From: Streptomyces bicolor
Lineage (GTDB): Bacteria; Actinomycetota; Actinomycetes; Streptomycetales; Streptomycetaceae
Reading direction: 5' to 3'
DNA: 64,000 bases
NCBI RefSeq assembly: GCF_000719285.1
Contig: NZ_JOFS01000009.1
Location: 1 to 64,000 of the forward strand
Both the position numbers and the translations under genes were made by a program. This document shows positions 16,780 through 25,223 of the stretch, piece by piece (position 1 is the stretch's first letter; every line of letters starts with the position of its first letter). Below the pieces are notes generated by a model. It had not been told where the DNA came from and did not search any database. It saw only the letters and a program-made list of their open reading frames with translations.

Positions 16780-17691
16780 ATGACGACGACTCTGCGTGAG
16801 GTGCTCGCCCGCGACCTCGCAGCCGGTACGCCCACGTTCTCCTTCGAGTTCTTCGCGCCGAAGACCGAGTCCGGGACCCGCAGCCTCTGGGACGCCGTAC
16901 GCCGGATCGAGCCGCTGTCACCGACCTTCGTGTCGGTCACCTACGGGGCGGGAGGCTCCTCGAAGGACCGCACGGTCGAGGTGACGCAGCAGATCGCGGC
17001 CCAGACCACCCTGCGGCCGGTCGCCCATCTGACCGCCGTCGGCCACAGCGTTGCCGAACTGCGCCACATCATCGGCCAGTACGCGGACGCCGGCGTCCGT
17101 GACGTCCTCGTCCTGCGCGGCGACCCGCCCGGCGATCCCGACGGCCCCTGGATCCCCCACCCTCAGGGCTTCACCCACGCGCACGAACTCGTCTCCCTGG
17201 TACGGGACATCAGCGACTTCAGCATCGGCGTCGCGGCCTTCCCCGAGCGCCACCCCCGTTCCGCCGACTGGGCCGACGACATCCGGCACTTCGTGGCCAA
17301 GTGCCGTGCCGGGGCGGACTACGCCATCACGCAGATGTTCTTCCACGTCGACGACTACCTGAGGCTGCGCGACCGGGTGGCGGCCGCCGGCTGCGGCACA
17401 CCGATCATCCCCGAGATCATGCCGGCCACCGACGTCCGTCAGATCCGCCGCTTCGCCCGGCTCAGCAACGCGTCCTTCCCCGAGGACCTGGCCCACCGCC
17501 TCGACGCGGCCCGCGACAACCCCGCCGAGGGCCACCGCATCGGCGTCGCCCACGCCACGCACATGGCCGACCGCCTCCTGACCGAGGGCGCCCCCGGCCT
17601 GCACTACATCACCCTGAACCGCTCGACGGCGACGTACGAGATCCACCAGAACCTGGGCCTGACCCGCCGGCGGACGCCGACGCCGGCGTAG
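16780..17691 (+). CDS. metF: 5,10-methylenetetrahydrofolate reductase
   Basis: This 303-residue TIM-barrel flavoprotein has the MetF signatures [13 protein letters not shown] (with the catalytic glutamate), [12 protein letters not shown] and [10 protein letters not shown]. It reduces methylene-THF to methyl-THF, the methyl donor for methionine and thus SAM. A metF at the end of a cluster that begins with metK and a PfkB kinase suggests a methyl-supply set serving the N-methyltransferase and other methylases. The 120-base upstream region is A/T-rich and likely carries its own promoter; the ribosome site is weak. Its frame is intact to a TAG stop. Confidence 0.92.
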   Translation: MTTTLREVLARDLAAGTPTFSFEFFAPKTESGTRSLWDAVRRIEPLSPTFVSVTYGAGGSSKDRTVEVTQQIAAQTTLRPVAHLTAVGHSVAELRHIIGQYADAGVRDVLVLRGDPPGDPDGPWIPHPQGFTHAHELVSLVRDISDFSIGVAAFPERHPRSADWADDIRHFVAKCRAGADYAITQMFFHVDDYLRLRDRVAAAGCGTPIIPEIMPATDVRQIRRFARLSNASFPEDLAHRLDAARDNPAEGHRIGVAHATHMADRLLTEGAPGLHYITLNRSTATYEIHQNLGLTRRRTPTPA

Positions 17692-17697
17692 GGGCCT

Positions 17698-17716
17698 GAA
17701 CCTGCGGCCGGCGCTT
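17698..17716. repeat. Weak tRNA-Arg 3'-half remnant at the cluster end
   Basis: GAACCTGCGGCC followed by one base and GCGCTT matches the T-arm/variable region of the tRNA-Arg gene at 44308-44380, with one base missing between the blocks. It sits seven bases past metF. It could be the scar of an old integration at the same tRNA, or chance; the match is only 18 bases. Confidence 0.3.
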
Positions 17717-17744
17717 CCTTGCCGACGGGGAGAGAACCCCGGAT

Positions 17745-18360
17745 CTAAGGGTGACGGGGGCGAATGCGGCGTACTTCGTCATTGGCCGTCTGCGGCTTCT
17801 TGTGCGTATCGGCCCAGGTCGCCAGCAGGGTGAGACCGTCAGCGCTGGGCGTACCGGGATCTTCGGTGTAGGTGGTGATGGAGACGTGCGGGTCGCCGGG
17901 CAGTGCGAAGTCGTCGTACGCGAGTTCCATCGTGCCGACGACCGGGTGGTGTACGACCTTGCGTCCGCGTGAGTGGCGGCGCACGTTGTGCTTGGCCCAG
18001 CGGGTGGCGAAATCGGTGCTGCGGGCGGAGAGCTCGCCGATGAGTTCGGTCACCTGCTGGTCCAGCGGGTCCCGCCCGGCGGTCGCGCGCAGGACCGCGA
18101 CCAGCAGGTTCTTCGCCTCGTCGATGTCGGCGTAGAAAGCCTCCGCGCGCGGGTCGAGGAATACGTACCTGGCGAAGTTCGGTGGCTGCTGGGCCATGGT
18201 GAACAGGTCGGCGTACAGAGCGCGGCCCAGGTCATTGGCGGCGAGGAGGTCGAGGCGGCCGTTCTGTACGACGGCGGGCACGCTCATGGAGTCGAGGACC
18301 TGCTGCACCGACGCGGTGATGGGGGAGGTGCGCTTGGGGCGCTTGCGGCGTGAGCCTTCG
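17745..18360 (-). pseudogene. XRE-family regulator, ligand-binding half only (HTH lost)
   Basis: The minus-strand frame encodes the C-terminal MmyB-like ligand domain of actinobacterial XRE regulators, with ASVQQVLDSMSVPAVVQNGR, YVFLDPRAEAFYADID and RWAKHNVRRHSRG. The roughly 80-residue N-terminal helix-turn-helix expected in this family is absent: upstream of about 18360 the sequence abruptly changes to an XdhC-like fragment on the other strand. The open frame continues to 18434 only as antisense of that fragment. It is a truncated gene created by a deletion or rearrangement and is probably non-functional as a DNA-binding regulator. Confidence 0.75.
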
Positions 18361-18361
18361 C

Positions 18362-18604
18362 CAGGCCGGTGTACCCGAGGCCCGACTGGCCCGGCTGCGC
18401 TCACCGATCGGGCTCGACCTCGGCGCCCGCACACCCGAGGAGACAGCCGTCTCCATCACCGCGGAGATCATCTCCCACGCCAACCACGCCACCGGCCTGC
18501 CCCTGTCCGACGGCACGGGGCCGATTCACGGACCGCTCGTCCGACGCCAGGCCGACGGTCGAAGGACCCCCGACGATGCCGCACGCGTCGGCGTGGGCAG
18601 CTGA
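18362..18604 (+). pseudogene. XdhC/CoxF family, C-terminal fragment
   Basis: The plus-strand frame reads EARLARLRSPIGLDLGART, PEETAVSITAEIISH and GTGPIH, the conserved C terminus of XdhC-type proteins that insert molybdenum cofactor into xanthine dehydrogenase-like enzymes. The first two thirds of the gene are missing, and the break coincides with the break in the neighbouring XRE gene, so both fragments meet at one recombination junction near 18360. The frame ends at TGA 18602-18604. It is a remnant with no expected function. Confidence 0.65.
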
Positions 18605-18844
18605 GGCCAACCGGTCGGCCTGCGCACGGCGGGGCCGAATCCCCTTCTCGGCGAAGGGCCCCGTCCCATCCTGCTGTGGCATGGCCGACGTCTCCGAACC
18701 CCCGCAGCCGGCTCTGGCAGCGCTCGACTTGCATCTGACCACGAGGGAGGATCCTGAAGTGCCAACGGGAAGAACCGGCGGCACCCTCCGGTTGGCACCG
18801 AAGTACGGCTGTCGCGCACACCGACCGGAGGGAAACCGCCACTC
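18605..18844. promoter_or_regulatory. Leader of the LLM gene with an inverted repeat
   Basis: This gene-free stretch contains TGCCAAC (18760-18766) and GTTGGCA (18791-18797), extendable to ten bases with one mismatch, about 50 bases before the LLM start. It may be an operator or an attenuator-like hairpin. Nothing else is recognisable. Confidence 0.3.
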
Positions 18845-19717
18845 ATGACCGACAACTTGAAGGAAACCGTCGGACGGTACGGCATCTGGAGCAGCGCCCT
18901 GCGCTTCGGGAACCCGTCCCGCAACGGTGAACTCGCCGAGGCAGCCGTGGAGTTGGAGGAACTGGGCTACGGCGCGCTCTGGCTCGGCGGCAACACCTCC
19001 GCCCGCGACGCCGCCCCGCTGATCGACGCGACCTCCCGGATCGTGGTCGGCACCAGCATCCAGAGCATCTGGGAGCACGAGCCCGCCGCCACCGCCGCGA
19101 GCTTCGCCGAACTGGACTCCGCGCACCCCGGCCGCTTCGCCCTGGGCCTCGGCGTCAGCCACGCCAAGCTCGCGGAGCAGTACCGGCGCCCCTACTCGGC
19201 CCTGGTGTCCTACCTGGACGCCCTGGACGAGGCGGGCCACCCCGCGGACCGCCGCCTCCTCGCGGCCCTCGGCCCGAAGACCATCGACCTCGCCCGGGAC
19301 CGCGCCGCCGGCTCCATCCCGTATCTGGTCACCGCCGACCACACGGCCGCGTCCCGCGAGCGCCTGGGCGACGCCCCGCTGCTGGCCCCGGAGCTGAAGG
19401 TCGTCCTGGAGTCCGACCCGACCCGAGCCCGCACCCTGGCCCGCGACTACCTCGCCATGTACCTGGCCCTCCCCAACTACACCAACAACTTCCTCCGCAA
19501 CGGCTTCACGGAGGACGACCTGGCGAACGGCGGCAGCGACCGCCTCATCGACGCGGTCTACGCCTGGGGCGACGAAACACAGATCCGCGCCCGCATCGAC
19601 GAGTACATCGCCGCGGGCGCGGACCACGTGGCCCTCCACATCGTGGACGGCGGCACGCCCTCGGGAGAGTCCCTCCCGAGGGAGGCCTGGAGCAAGCTTG
19701 CTTCTCTACTGATGTGA
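18845..19717 (+). CDS. LLM-class F420-dependent oxidoreductase
   Basis: This 290-residue luciferase-like TIM-barrel protein has AVELEELGYGALWLGG near the N terminus and GRFALGLGVSHAKL in the central F420-binding region, ending with a short LPREAWSKLA tail. Actinobacterial members use reduced F420 (or flavin) in reductions and oxygenations; the substrate is unknown. GGAGGG lies ten bases before the ATG. It is an intact gene between decayed fragments and an old tRNA-end remnant, which serves as its terminator. Confidence 0.86.
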   Translation: MTDNLKETVGRYGIWSSALRFGNPSRNGELAEAAVELEELGYGALWLGGNTSARDAAPLIDATSRIVVGTSIQSIWEHEPAATAASFAELDSAHPGRFALGLGVSHAKLAEQYRRPYSALVSYLDALDEAGHPADRRLLAALGPKTIDLARDRAAGSIPYLVTADHTAASRERLGDAPLLAPELKVVLESDPTRARTLARDYLAMYLALPNYTNNFLRNGFTEDDLANGGSDRLIDAVYAWGDETQIRARIDEYIAAGADHVALHIVDGGTPSGESLPREAWSKLASLLM

Positions 19718-19742
19718 GCTTCGGGAAGAAACTTCCTCTGAC

Positions 19743-19802
19743 CAGCAAAAACGCCCTCCCGGTGGGAGGGCGGAGACGGGGCGCCCCCGGCGGGAGCCGC
19801 AA
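19743..19802 (-). repeat. Old tRNA-Arg 3' end with its terminator (att remnant)
   Basis: Read on the minus strand, this holds a degenerate tRNA 3' end (CCGGGGGCGCC), a stem-loop (19752-19760 with 19764-19772) and a TTTTTGCTG tail. The block resembles 44270-44327, where the living tRNA-Arg ends in the same order: acceptor CGGGGGC, a GCCCTCC-type hairpin, TTTTTGCTG. It is best read as an earlier tRNA downstream region displaced by integrations at the same tRNA. It also works as the terminator of the convergent LLM gene. Confidence 0.55.
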
Positions 19803-19907
19803 CCAAGGGCTGGTCTGCCGTACCCGCTATGACCCAGGAAGCGAGCTAACATCTAAGTAAGACTCAATCTACGTAATATCGAAACTGTGTTTCACTGGGA
19901 GGCTGCC

Positions 19908-21341
19908 GTGGAGTTCAAGGGCAGGGCGGCTGACCTGGACCTGCTGGCTCGACAGCTGGGCTTGGTGATCGAGGGCGCGGGCGCCACCCGAGGGCAGGCT
20001 CTGATCATGACGGGACGGCGTCGGGTGGGGAAGTCCCGCCTGGTTCAGGAGTTCTGTGACCGGTCCGGAGTTCCGTATGTGGTCTTCCAGGCGACTCGGG
20101 GCCGCAATGCCGTGGCCGAGCGGGCGGACTTCACCGGAGCGCTTGCCCAGTCCGCCCTACCGGGAGCGGAGCTGGTGGCCGGGCTGCAGACCGCGGACTG
20201 GAACCAGGCGCTTCGCTCACTGGCCGTCGCGGCTGCGGACGATGCCCCGAGTATCGCGGTGATCGACGAGGTGCCGTGGCTGGTGGAGCAGGACGCGGAG
20301 TTCGAGGGGGCGCTGCAGACGGTCTGGGACCGCCACCTGTCCGCCAAGCCGGTCCTGCTCATCCTGGTCGGCAGCGACATGTCGGTGATGGAGGCACTGC
20401 AGTCGTACGGCCGCCCCTTCTTCGGCCGGGCGGCGAAGATGACCGTCCAGCCATTGCACCTGGCCGATGTGCAGGCCATGACCGGGCTGGATGCGGCGGA
20501 GGTGGTGGACGCGCTGCTGATCACGGGCGGCTTTCCGGAGATCGTCCAGTCGTGGCGGCCGGGGATGGGCCGGGCGGACTTCCTGCGCGCGGCGGTGGCG
20601 AATCCGCTGTCGCCGCTGCTGGTGGCGGGCGAGCTGTCGCTGCTGGGGGAGTTCCCCGAGGCGTCGCACTCGCGGGCGGTGCTGGAGGCGGTGGGCAGCG
20701 GGGAGCGGACCTTCTCCACCATCGCCGCCCAGGCTGGGGGCGCGGGCGCGCTGCCCTCGGGCACGCTGTCCCCGCTGCTGAACACCCTGCAGGCCAAGCG
20801 GGTTCTCGCGGCCGACCTGCCGCTGTCCGCGAAGGCAGACACCAAGAACAAGCGCTACCGGATCGCCGATCCGTATCTCCGGTTCTGGCTGGCCTTCCTG
20901 CAGCGGGGAATCCCGCTCATCGAGCGCGGCCGGGGCGACCTGGCCCTGGAGCGCATCGAGCGCTCGTGGACGACCTGGCGGGGACGTGCGGTCGAGCCGG
21001 TCATCCGGGAGTCGCTGCTGCGGCTGCTGCCCGATGAGCGGTGGCCGGAGACGGAGGCGGTCGGCGGCTGGTGGAACCGGCAGAACAACCCCGAGATCGA
21101 TCTGGTCGGTGCCGATCGTGAACCTGTTGCGGAGGCGGTGCACTTCGTCGGCTCCGTCAAGTGGCTGGAGTCCCAGCCATTCGGGCGGCGTGAATACGAC
21201 GCCCTGGCTCGGCACGTACTCGCGGTGCCCGGCGCCGGGCCGGACACCCCGTTGGTTGCGGTGTCCCGCAGCGGTGTGGACGGCGGTCTGCCGCTCGCGG
21301 CCCACTGGGGGCCTGAGGATCTGGTCCGCGCCTGGCAGTAG
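19908..21341 (+). CDS. AAA ATPase with C-terminal DUF234 nuclease-like domain
   Basis: This 477-residue protein has a Walker A GRRRVGKSRL near residue 30, a Walker B IAVIDEVPWL near residue 120, a winged-helix middle, and a C-terminal DUF234 region (NNPEIDLVG...AVHFVGSVKW) with the spacing of a PD-(D/E)XK core. Such archaeal-type ATPases are scattered by horizontal transfer and have no settled function; some resemble defence or toxin-like NTPases. GTG 19908 is chosen because TGGGAGG lies five bases upstream; the frame is open back to 19887. The A/T-rich leader (19803-19907) contrasts with the gene. It stands alone in the old accretion segment. Confidence 0.85.
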   Translation: MEFKGRAADLDLLARQLGLVIEGAGATRGQALIMTGRRRVGKSRLVQEFCDRSGVPYVVFQATRGRNAVAERADFTGALAQSALPGAELVAGLQTADWNQALRSLAVAAADDAPSIAVIDEVPWLVEQDAEFEGALQTVWDRHLSAKPVLLILVGSDMSVMEALQSYGRPFFGRAAKMTVQPLHLADVQAMTGLDAAEVVDALLITGGFPEIVQSWRPGMGRADFLRAAVANPLSPLLVAGELSLLGEFPEASHSRAVLEAVGSGERTFSTIAAQAGGAGALPSGTLSPLLNTLQAKRVLAADLPLSAKADTKNKRYRIADPYLRFWLAFLQRGIPLIERGRGDLALERIERSWTTWRGRAVEPVIRESLLRLLPDERWPETEAVGGWWNRQNNPEIDLVGADREPVAEAVHFVGSVKWLESQPFGRREYDALARHVLAVPGAGPDTPLVAVSRSGVDGGLPLAAHWGPEDLVRAWQ

Positions 21342-21419
21342 CCGGAAGACGGCGAGGCCCGGGCTGTGGGCTCATGATGCCCAGTGTCGGCATGCCTCCA
21401 CCCAGGCCCATCCCTCGGG

Positions 21420-22340
21420 CGCGGGTTCGGGCAGCGGTAGGTCGAGGATGCCGATCGCCTGACGGTGTCGGCCGTGTCCGCACAGGGCGACGATGCCGCT
21501 GCCGGGCCGCAGCTGGATGCTGGTGCCGACGGAGGCGATGCTCGGCAGCGGGTCATGTTCGTCATGGCTCTTCTTGCGGCGGCGCAGCAGCTCCTCCCCA
21601 TCTCGCTCCCAGGTGAACGTGCGTCCAGGTGGCCGAGACGGTTGCCGGCGGCGTCCAGGACGAAGTCGTAGCGGACCGGGCGGTCAGTTACCTCCTCACG
21701 GGGGTAGTCGATGACGTCGGCGGCGCCGAGGGAGCGGACCAGGTCTCCCGCGTCGGGGCCGCAGACGCCGCTGACATGGGCGCCGTAGTGGACGCCGAGC
21801 TGGACGGCGTACGTCCCGACGCCTCCGGAAGCCCCGATGACCAGTACCTCCTGGCCTGGGCCGGGGCGTGCCACGTCGAGGGTGTGGAGCGCGGTGATGC
21901 CGGAGACGGGAAGCGCGGTGGCCTGGTCGACGGACAAGGCGGCAGGCCTGGCGGTGAGTTGTTCGGCCCTGCCGCAGGCGTATGCGGCGAAGGAGCCGTC
22001 GCACTGGCCGAAGACATCGTCCCCGGCCTTCACGTCGCTCACCTTCGGGCTGACCGCCTCGACGGCCCTGGCGGCGCGCCAGCGGCGGACGCGATGACAG
22101 GACGCCGTAGTCCGATCTGCGGGCTGAGGCGCGATGTCGGGGCCGCCCCGTCATGAGATACCAGACAGTCGGGTCGACACCGGCCACGTGGATCCGGATG
22201 AGCATCTCGTCCTCGCGGGGAACGGGACGGTCGATGTCCCGCAGGCGCAGGGATTCCGCGGCGTGCGGGTCGAGGCCGGTTCGAAGGGTGCCCGATCGTT
22301 GTCCGCGGCGGACGAGTTCGGCCCGTCCGCCCTCACATGT
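21420..22340 (-). pseudogene. Zinc-type quinone oxidoreductase (MDR), frameshifted and truncated
   Basis: Minus-strand fragments of an NAD(P)-dependent MDR enzyme are spread over two frames. The N-terminal LRLRDIDRPVPREDEMLIRI and AGVDPTVWYLMTGRP lie in one frame near 22160-22290. The cofactor domain (KAGDDVFGQC, LPVSGITALHTLDVARPGPG, VIGASGGVGTYAVQLGV, LGAADVIDYPREEVTD) lies in another near 21620-22040. The catalytic C-terminal part dissolves into frameshifts below about 21600. It is a decayed gene; boundaries are approximate. Confidence 0.75.
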
Positions 22341-22439
22341 GAGTCGACCCACACCTCCTCCACAGACCTCGACACCACGGCGACAACGACTGGGCGCTCG
22401 CAGGTGGGGGACGCGCCAGCAGACGGCGAAGCGGCTCTG

Positions 22440-22729
22440 GGTCCTGTGACGGCGGATGGACAGGCCCTGTACCTGTCGGTGCGGCGGCTGGGGGCGACGA
22501 CTGGTGGCAGCGAGCGCGAGATCGCCGCGCGACGACCGACTCTGGAGGAGGCCGTGGACTCGTTGGTCGGAGTTGCCAGAGCGGTGGGCACACGCTTGCA
22601 GCAGACGGGAAGGTTGAGTTCGCCTGTGAGTTCGCGGTCGTGTCCGGCACGCTCGTGGCGGTACTCGGCAAAGCCACGGCCAGGTCCACCCTCAAGGCCG
22701 CGCTGGAGTGGGTTGCACCGTCGTCGTGA
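22440..22729 (+). pseudogene. Trypco1/CU044_2847-like small protein, frameshifted
   Basis: One frame reads GQALYLSVRRLG and RRPTLEEAVDSLVGVARAVG, then the sense continues in another frame from about 22600 as KVEFACEFAVVSGTLVAVLG and TLKAALEWV, ending at TGA 22727-22729. The pattern resembles the small proteins with a trypsin-co-occurring domain 1. The shift within about 160 bases marks a broken gene. The identification is by pattern only and the 5' boundary is unclear. Confidence 0.4.
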
Positions 22730-22813
22730 CCGCCCTGAGCGATGCCACCCGGGACCTGCTCAGAATCATGGCCTTGACCATGCGGCTTTCCATGAGACGG
22801 CTAGCCGCAGGTT

Positions 22814-22859
22814 GGGCGCCCCCGGCAGGACTCGAACCTGCGGCCAAGCGCTTAGAAGG
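22814..22859. repeat. attL, 46-bp copy of the tRNA-Arg 3' half
   Basis: The 46 bases are identical to 44305-44350, beginning GGGCGCCCCCGGCAGGACTC and ending CGCTTAGAAGG. They cover the acceptor 3' strand, T-arm, variable loop and anticodon loop of tRNA-Arg in antisense. Flanking bases differ on both sides, so the limits are exact. Confidence 0.92.
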
Positions 22860-23089
22860 GCCATGGCCTCTGCTCTTGTCGTTGAGTGCTGACCTGCACG
22901 CATGGCGCCACTGGTGACGCCCAAGTGGCCAACCTCGACACGTATTCGACACGGGCTCCGTTGGCGGACTGGCGGGCGATGTGGCGGCCAGGCAGGGGGC
23001 CAGCATTGCGTCGGAAGGTGCCGGCCCCTGGATCTCCCCGATGTACTCACGTATGACTGCTCAAGTCGACCTATTCTGCCGTCGGCGTC
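22860..23089. promoter_or_regulatory. attL inner flank with integrase arm-site-like repeat
   Basis: No gene is visible. At 22935-22954 lies TCGACACGTATTCGACACGG, itself two TCGACACG units separated by TAT. The identical 20-mer is found at 44147-44166 near attR. Inside both att sites of a tyrosine-integrase element, these are the expected places for arm-type integrase or excisionase binding sites. Confidence 0.65.
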
Positions 23090-24334
23090 GTGCTCGAGAG
23101 CGGACACGCTGTGAGCACTCACTGCCCATCGTGTGGCGAAGTAAGGGGGTACAACTTGTCCTTGACTGCACGGCATGCAGTGCGGGGCTTGCTGGATGCG
23201 ACGCTGACAGATCTTGGGTGTGCGTGGTCTTGGGAAGCAGTGCACCGCGTGCGGCCGCGGGTTGATCTGGCCTGTCCCGAGTGTGCACACCGCGTACATG
23301 CCAAGGTCTCGCCGCGGGGTACGCGATACTTCGCACACGACCCAAGCGGGCCCAACTGCGCAATGGCGGGGGAGTCCGTAGAACATCACCTGCTGAAGCT
23401 GGAGTTGGCCACTGCCATCCGCGCGGCAGGACACCAGGCACAGTTAGAGGTGCGCGGTCCAGGTGGCCATTGGCGTGCCGATGTGCTGTCGTCCTCCCCG
23501 GATGGTGCTGTCCGGATGGCCTGGGAGGTGCAGCTATCTGCAATCACCCTCCAGGAGATCCACGAGCGCACTCAGCGTCTTGCTGCCGACGGCGTCGGCG
23601 TTTGCTGGGTGTCCACGCGCCTGCGGTCTTGGCACGGTGCCGTCCCCTCGATAGTGGTCACTCCTCCGCCTACGGATGATCTTGATTGGCAGATCACTGC
23701 AGGACTCGCGTTCTTCGAGATCGAAGAGTGCTATGCGCACGAGAAGCCCTGGCAATGCCCTTTGGGGGAGCATGGCCTGTGGAGCCGCCTAGAAATCACG
23801 CTGCCGGCGTTCGTGAGACAGGCCCTTGAGGGCTGCGTGATCGTTCATCAACCCACGGAGCACATCTATTTGAGCGACGGCTCCTGGTCTGCGGTGTGGA
23901 GCTCGCCGGATCACATCGCCGTCGCGGCACGATTCGGCGAAGTTGAACGGGAGAGTCAGCAACGACAGGCGCGGGAGAACTTGGAACGGCGTGCCCGCAA
24001 GTGGCCTGACGTCAACCGCGTTTTGGTTCAAGAGTGGCAGGAGATGCTCCCGGAGGGCACACAGCGGGCCCTGCACTCCGCGGTTGCCGATTGGATACGC
24101 GCCGAGACAGGAAAGGAACCATCCTTCAAGCCTCAATGGTTCGCGTGGAACTGGGCGTGTGGCGTGCCAGTCTGCGTCGACGGACGACCATACGGAGTCA
24201 TCCATCCTGACCCCTCCAAGGTCGACTGGAAGCTCTTGACGCGGATGGTCATCTTCGTTCCCACCGACACCGATCGACAAGCCCTGCTCCGCTCGGCTCC
24301 AGAGGGAACCCGCGTCGTGACATTGTTGCCATAG
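23090..24334 (+). CDS. CoiA-like competence-type nuclease-fold protein
   Basis: This 414-residue protein's first 170 residues follow the CoiA pattern: CxxC pairs (CPSC, CPEC), RYFAHDPSG, ESVEHHLLKLELA (E98, H99), HWRADVLSS (D131), WEVQLSAITLQEIHERTQRL (E146, Q148) and GVCWV. The ExH...D...ExQ arrangement is that of a PD-(D/E)XK-like domain. CoiA family members take part in handling incoming single-stranded DNA during transformation. On a conjugative element it may process transferred or foreign DNA. The 240-residue C-terminal part is unrecognised. GTG 23090 lacks a clear ribosome site; GTG 23111 is an alternative. Codon 119 is TTA. Confidence 0.7.
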   Translation: MLESGHAVSTHCPSCGEVRGYNLSLTARHAVRGLLDATLTDLGCAWSWEAVHRVRPRVDLACPECAHRVHAKVSPRGTRYFAHDPSGPNCAMAGESVEHHLLKLELATAIRAAGHQAQLEVRGPGGHWRADVLSSSPDGAVRMAWEVQLSAITLQEIHERTQRLAADGVGVCWVSTRLRSWHGAVPSIVVTPPPTDDLDWQITAGLAFFEIEECYAHEKPWQCPLGEHGLWSRLEITLPAFVRQALEGCVIVHQPTEHIYLSDGSWSAVWSSPDHIAVAARFGEVERESQQRQARENLERRARKWPDVNRVLVQEWQEMLPEGTQRALHSAVADWIRAETGKEPSFKPQWFAWNWACGVPVCVDGRPYGVIHPDPSKVDWKLLTRMVIFVPTDTDRQALLRSAPEGTRVVTLLP

Positions 24335-24647
24335 AGCCGCGCGGCGACGTGCATACGGCTCCGGAGGGCGCTTGAGACTCCGATATCGTGCCTGGTCATG
24401 GCGCTGCAAGCTCCCGATCGAGTGCAGTCCGTCCACGGATAGTCCACACCCTTGACTGCGGATGGCTTCGGGCTCACCGCAGGGTTGCCGGCGCTCCGGC
24501 CATCCATGGTTCCGCCTACCTGTGCTTGAAGCGCGACGGGCTCCAGGCCGAGGAGCTCGGCTCGTTTTGATGACAGATACGCCAAGGCCTTCTGTAGCTG
24601 GCGAGTGATCGAGTAACTTCGCGACTTCGGCAGCAGGGGGGGTGCTC
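24335..24647. other. Gene-free stretch, probable promoter of the DUF4365 gene
   Basis: About 310 bases without a convincing reading frame. It ends in an AGGGGGGG ribosome site before ATG 24648. I see no hairpin terminator or repeat in it. Confidence 0.3.
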
Positions 24648-25223
24648 ATGGCTTCGGGCGACGAAGACGACGACGTGCGGCCCAGCGATGACCGTGATCT
24701 GGTAGATGGTCAACTGCCCATGACAGCAAGGCAAGAGCACTTCAGTCTGGCATTCACCCGCATGGTCGCCTACGCGGCAGGGTGCGCGGTCAAAACGCAC
24801 GAGACGGACTACGAGGGCGTGGACATCACCATCACCTCGTCGGCTGACTACAAGCGCTTCTGGGGCGCCGAGTTCGATCTTCAGCTGAAGTGCACTACGC
24901 AGCAGCAGTACCTCACCGAGACCCACATGGCTTGGCCTATGAAGACGAAGCCGTACAGGAAGCTCATCCGTCCACGGCGCTACATACCTGCCTACCTAGG
25001 CGTGCTCCTGCTTCCCGAAGACGTGGACAAGTGGCTATCGGTGGATGAAGATCGCCTCATCACCGAGAGCCGTATGTACTGGCAGGCCGCTTCAGAGTTT
25101 GAGGCTGACAACGGAACACAGCTCACAAAAACGGTACATTTGCCCCGTGCGAACCTCTTTGATGGTGGGCAACTTCTCGCCATCATGAGGACCATCGGCG
25201 ACGACGAGGGAGGCCACAGGTGA
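24648..25223 (+). CDS. DUF4365-domain protein (predicted PD-(D/E)XK nuclease)
   Basis: This 191-residue protein matches DUF4365: MTARQEHFSLAF with E30, a central YEGVDITI with D59, and a FDLQLKCT strand with D77, Q79 and K81. The E...D...(D/E)xQxK spacing is a nuclease-like core. DUF4365 proteins are found with ATPases and in defence islands. The stop overlaps the GTG of the next gene (GTGA), so the two form a coupled pair. ATG 24648 is chosen for its purine-rich ribosome site six bases upstream. Confidence 0.75.
   Translation: MASGDEDDDVRPSDDRDLVDGQLPMTARQEHFSLAFTRMVAYAAGCAVKTHETDYEGVDITITSSADYKRFWGAEFDLQLKCTTQQQYLTETHMAWPMKTKPYRKLIRPRRYIPAYLGVLLLPEDVDKWLSVDEDRLITESRMYWQAASEFEADNGTQLTKTVHLPRANLFDGGQLLAIMRTIGDDEGGHR

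Noticed and set aside
22134..22892. Plus-strand 252-residue frame running up to and across attL
   Set aside because: It joins antisense of the quinone oxidoreductase remnant, part of a frameshifted small protein and the tRNA repeat, so it is not one gene.
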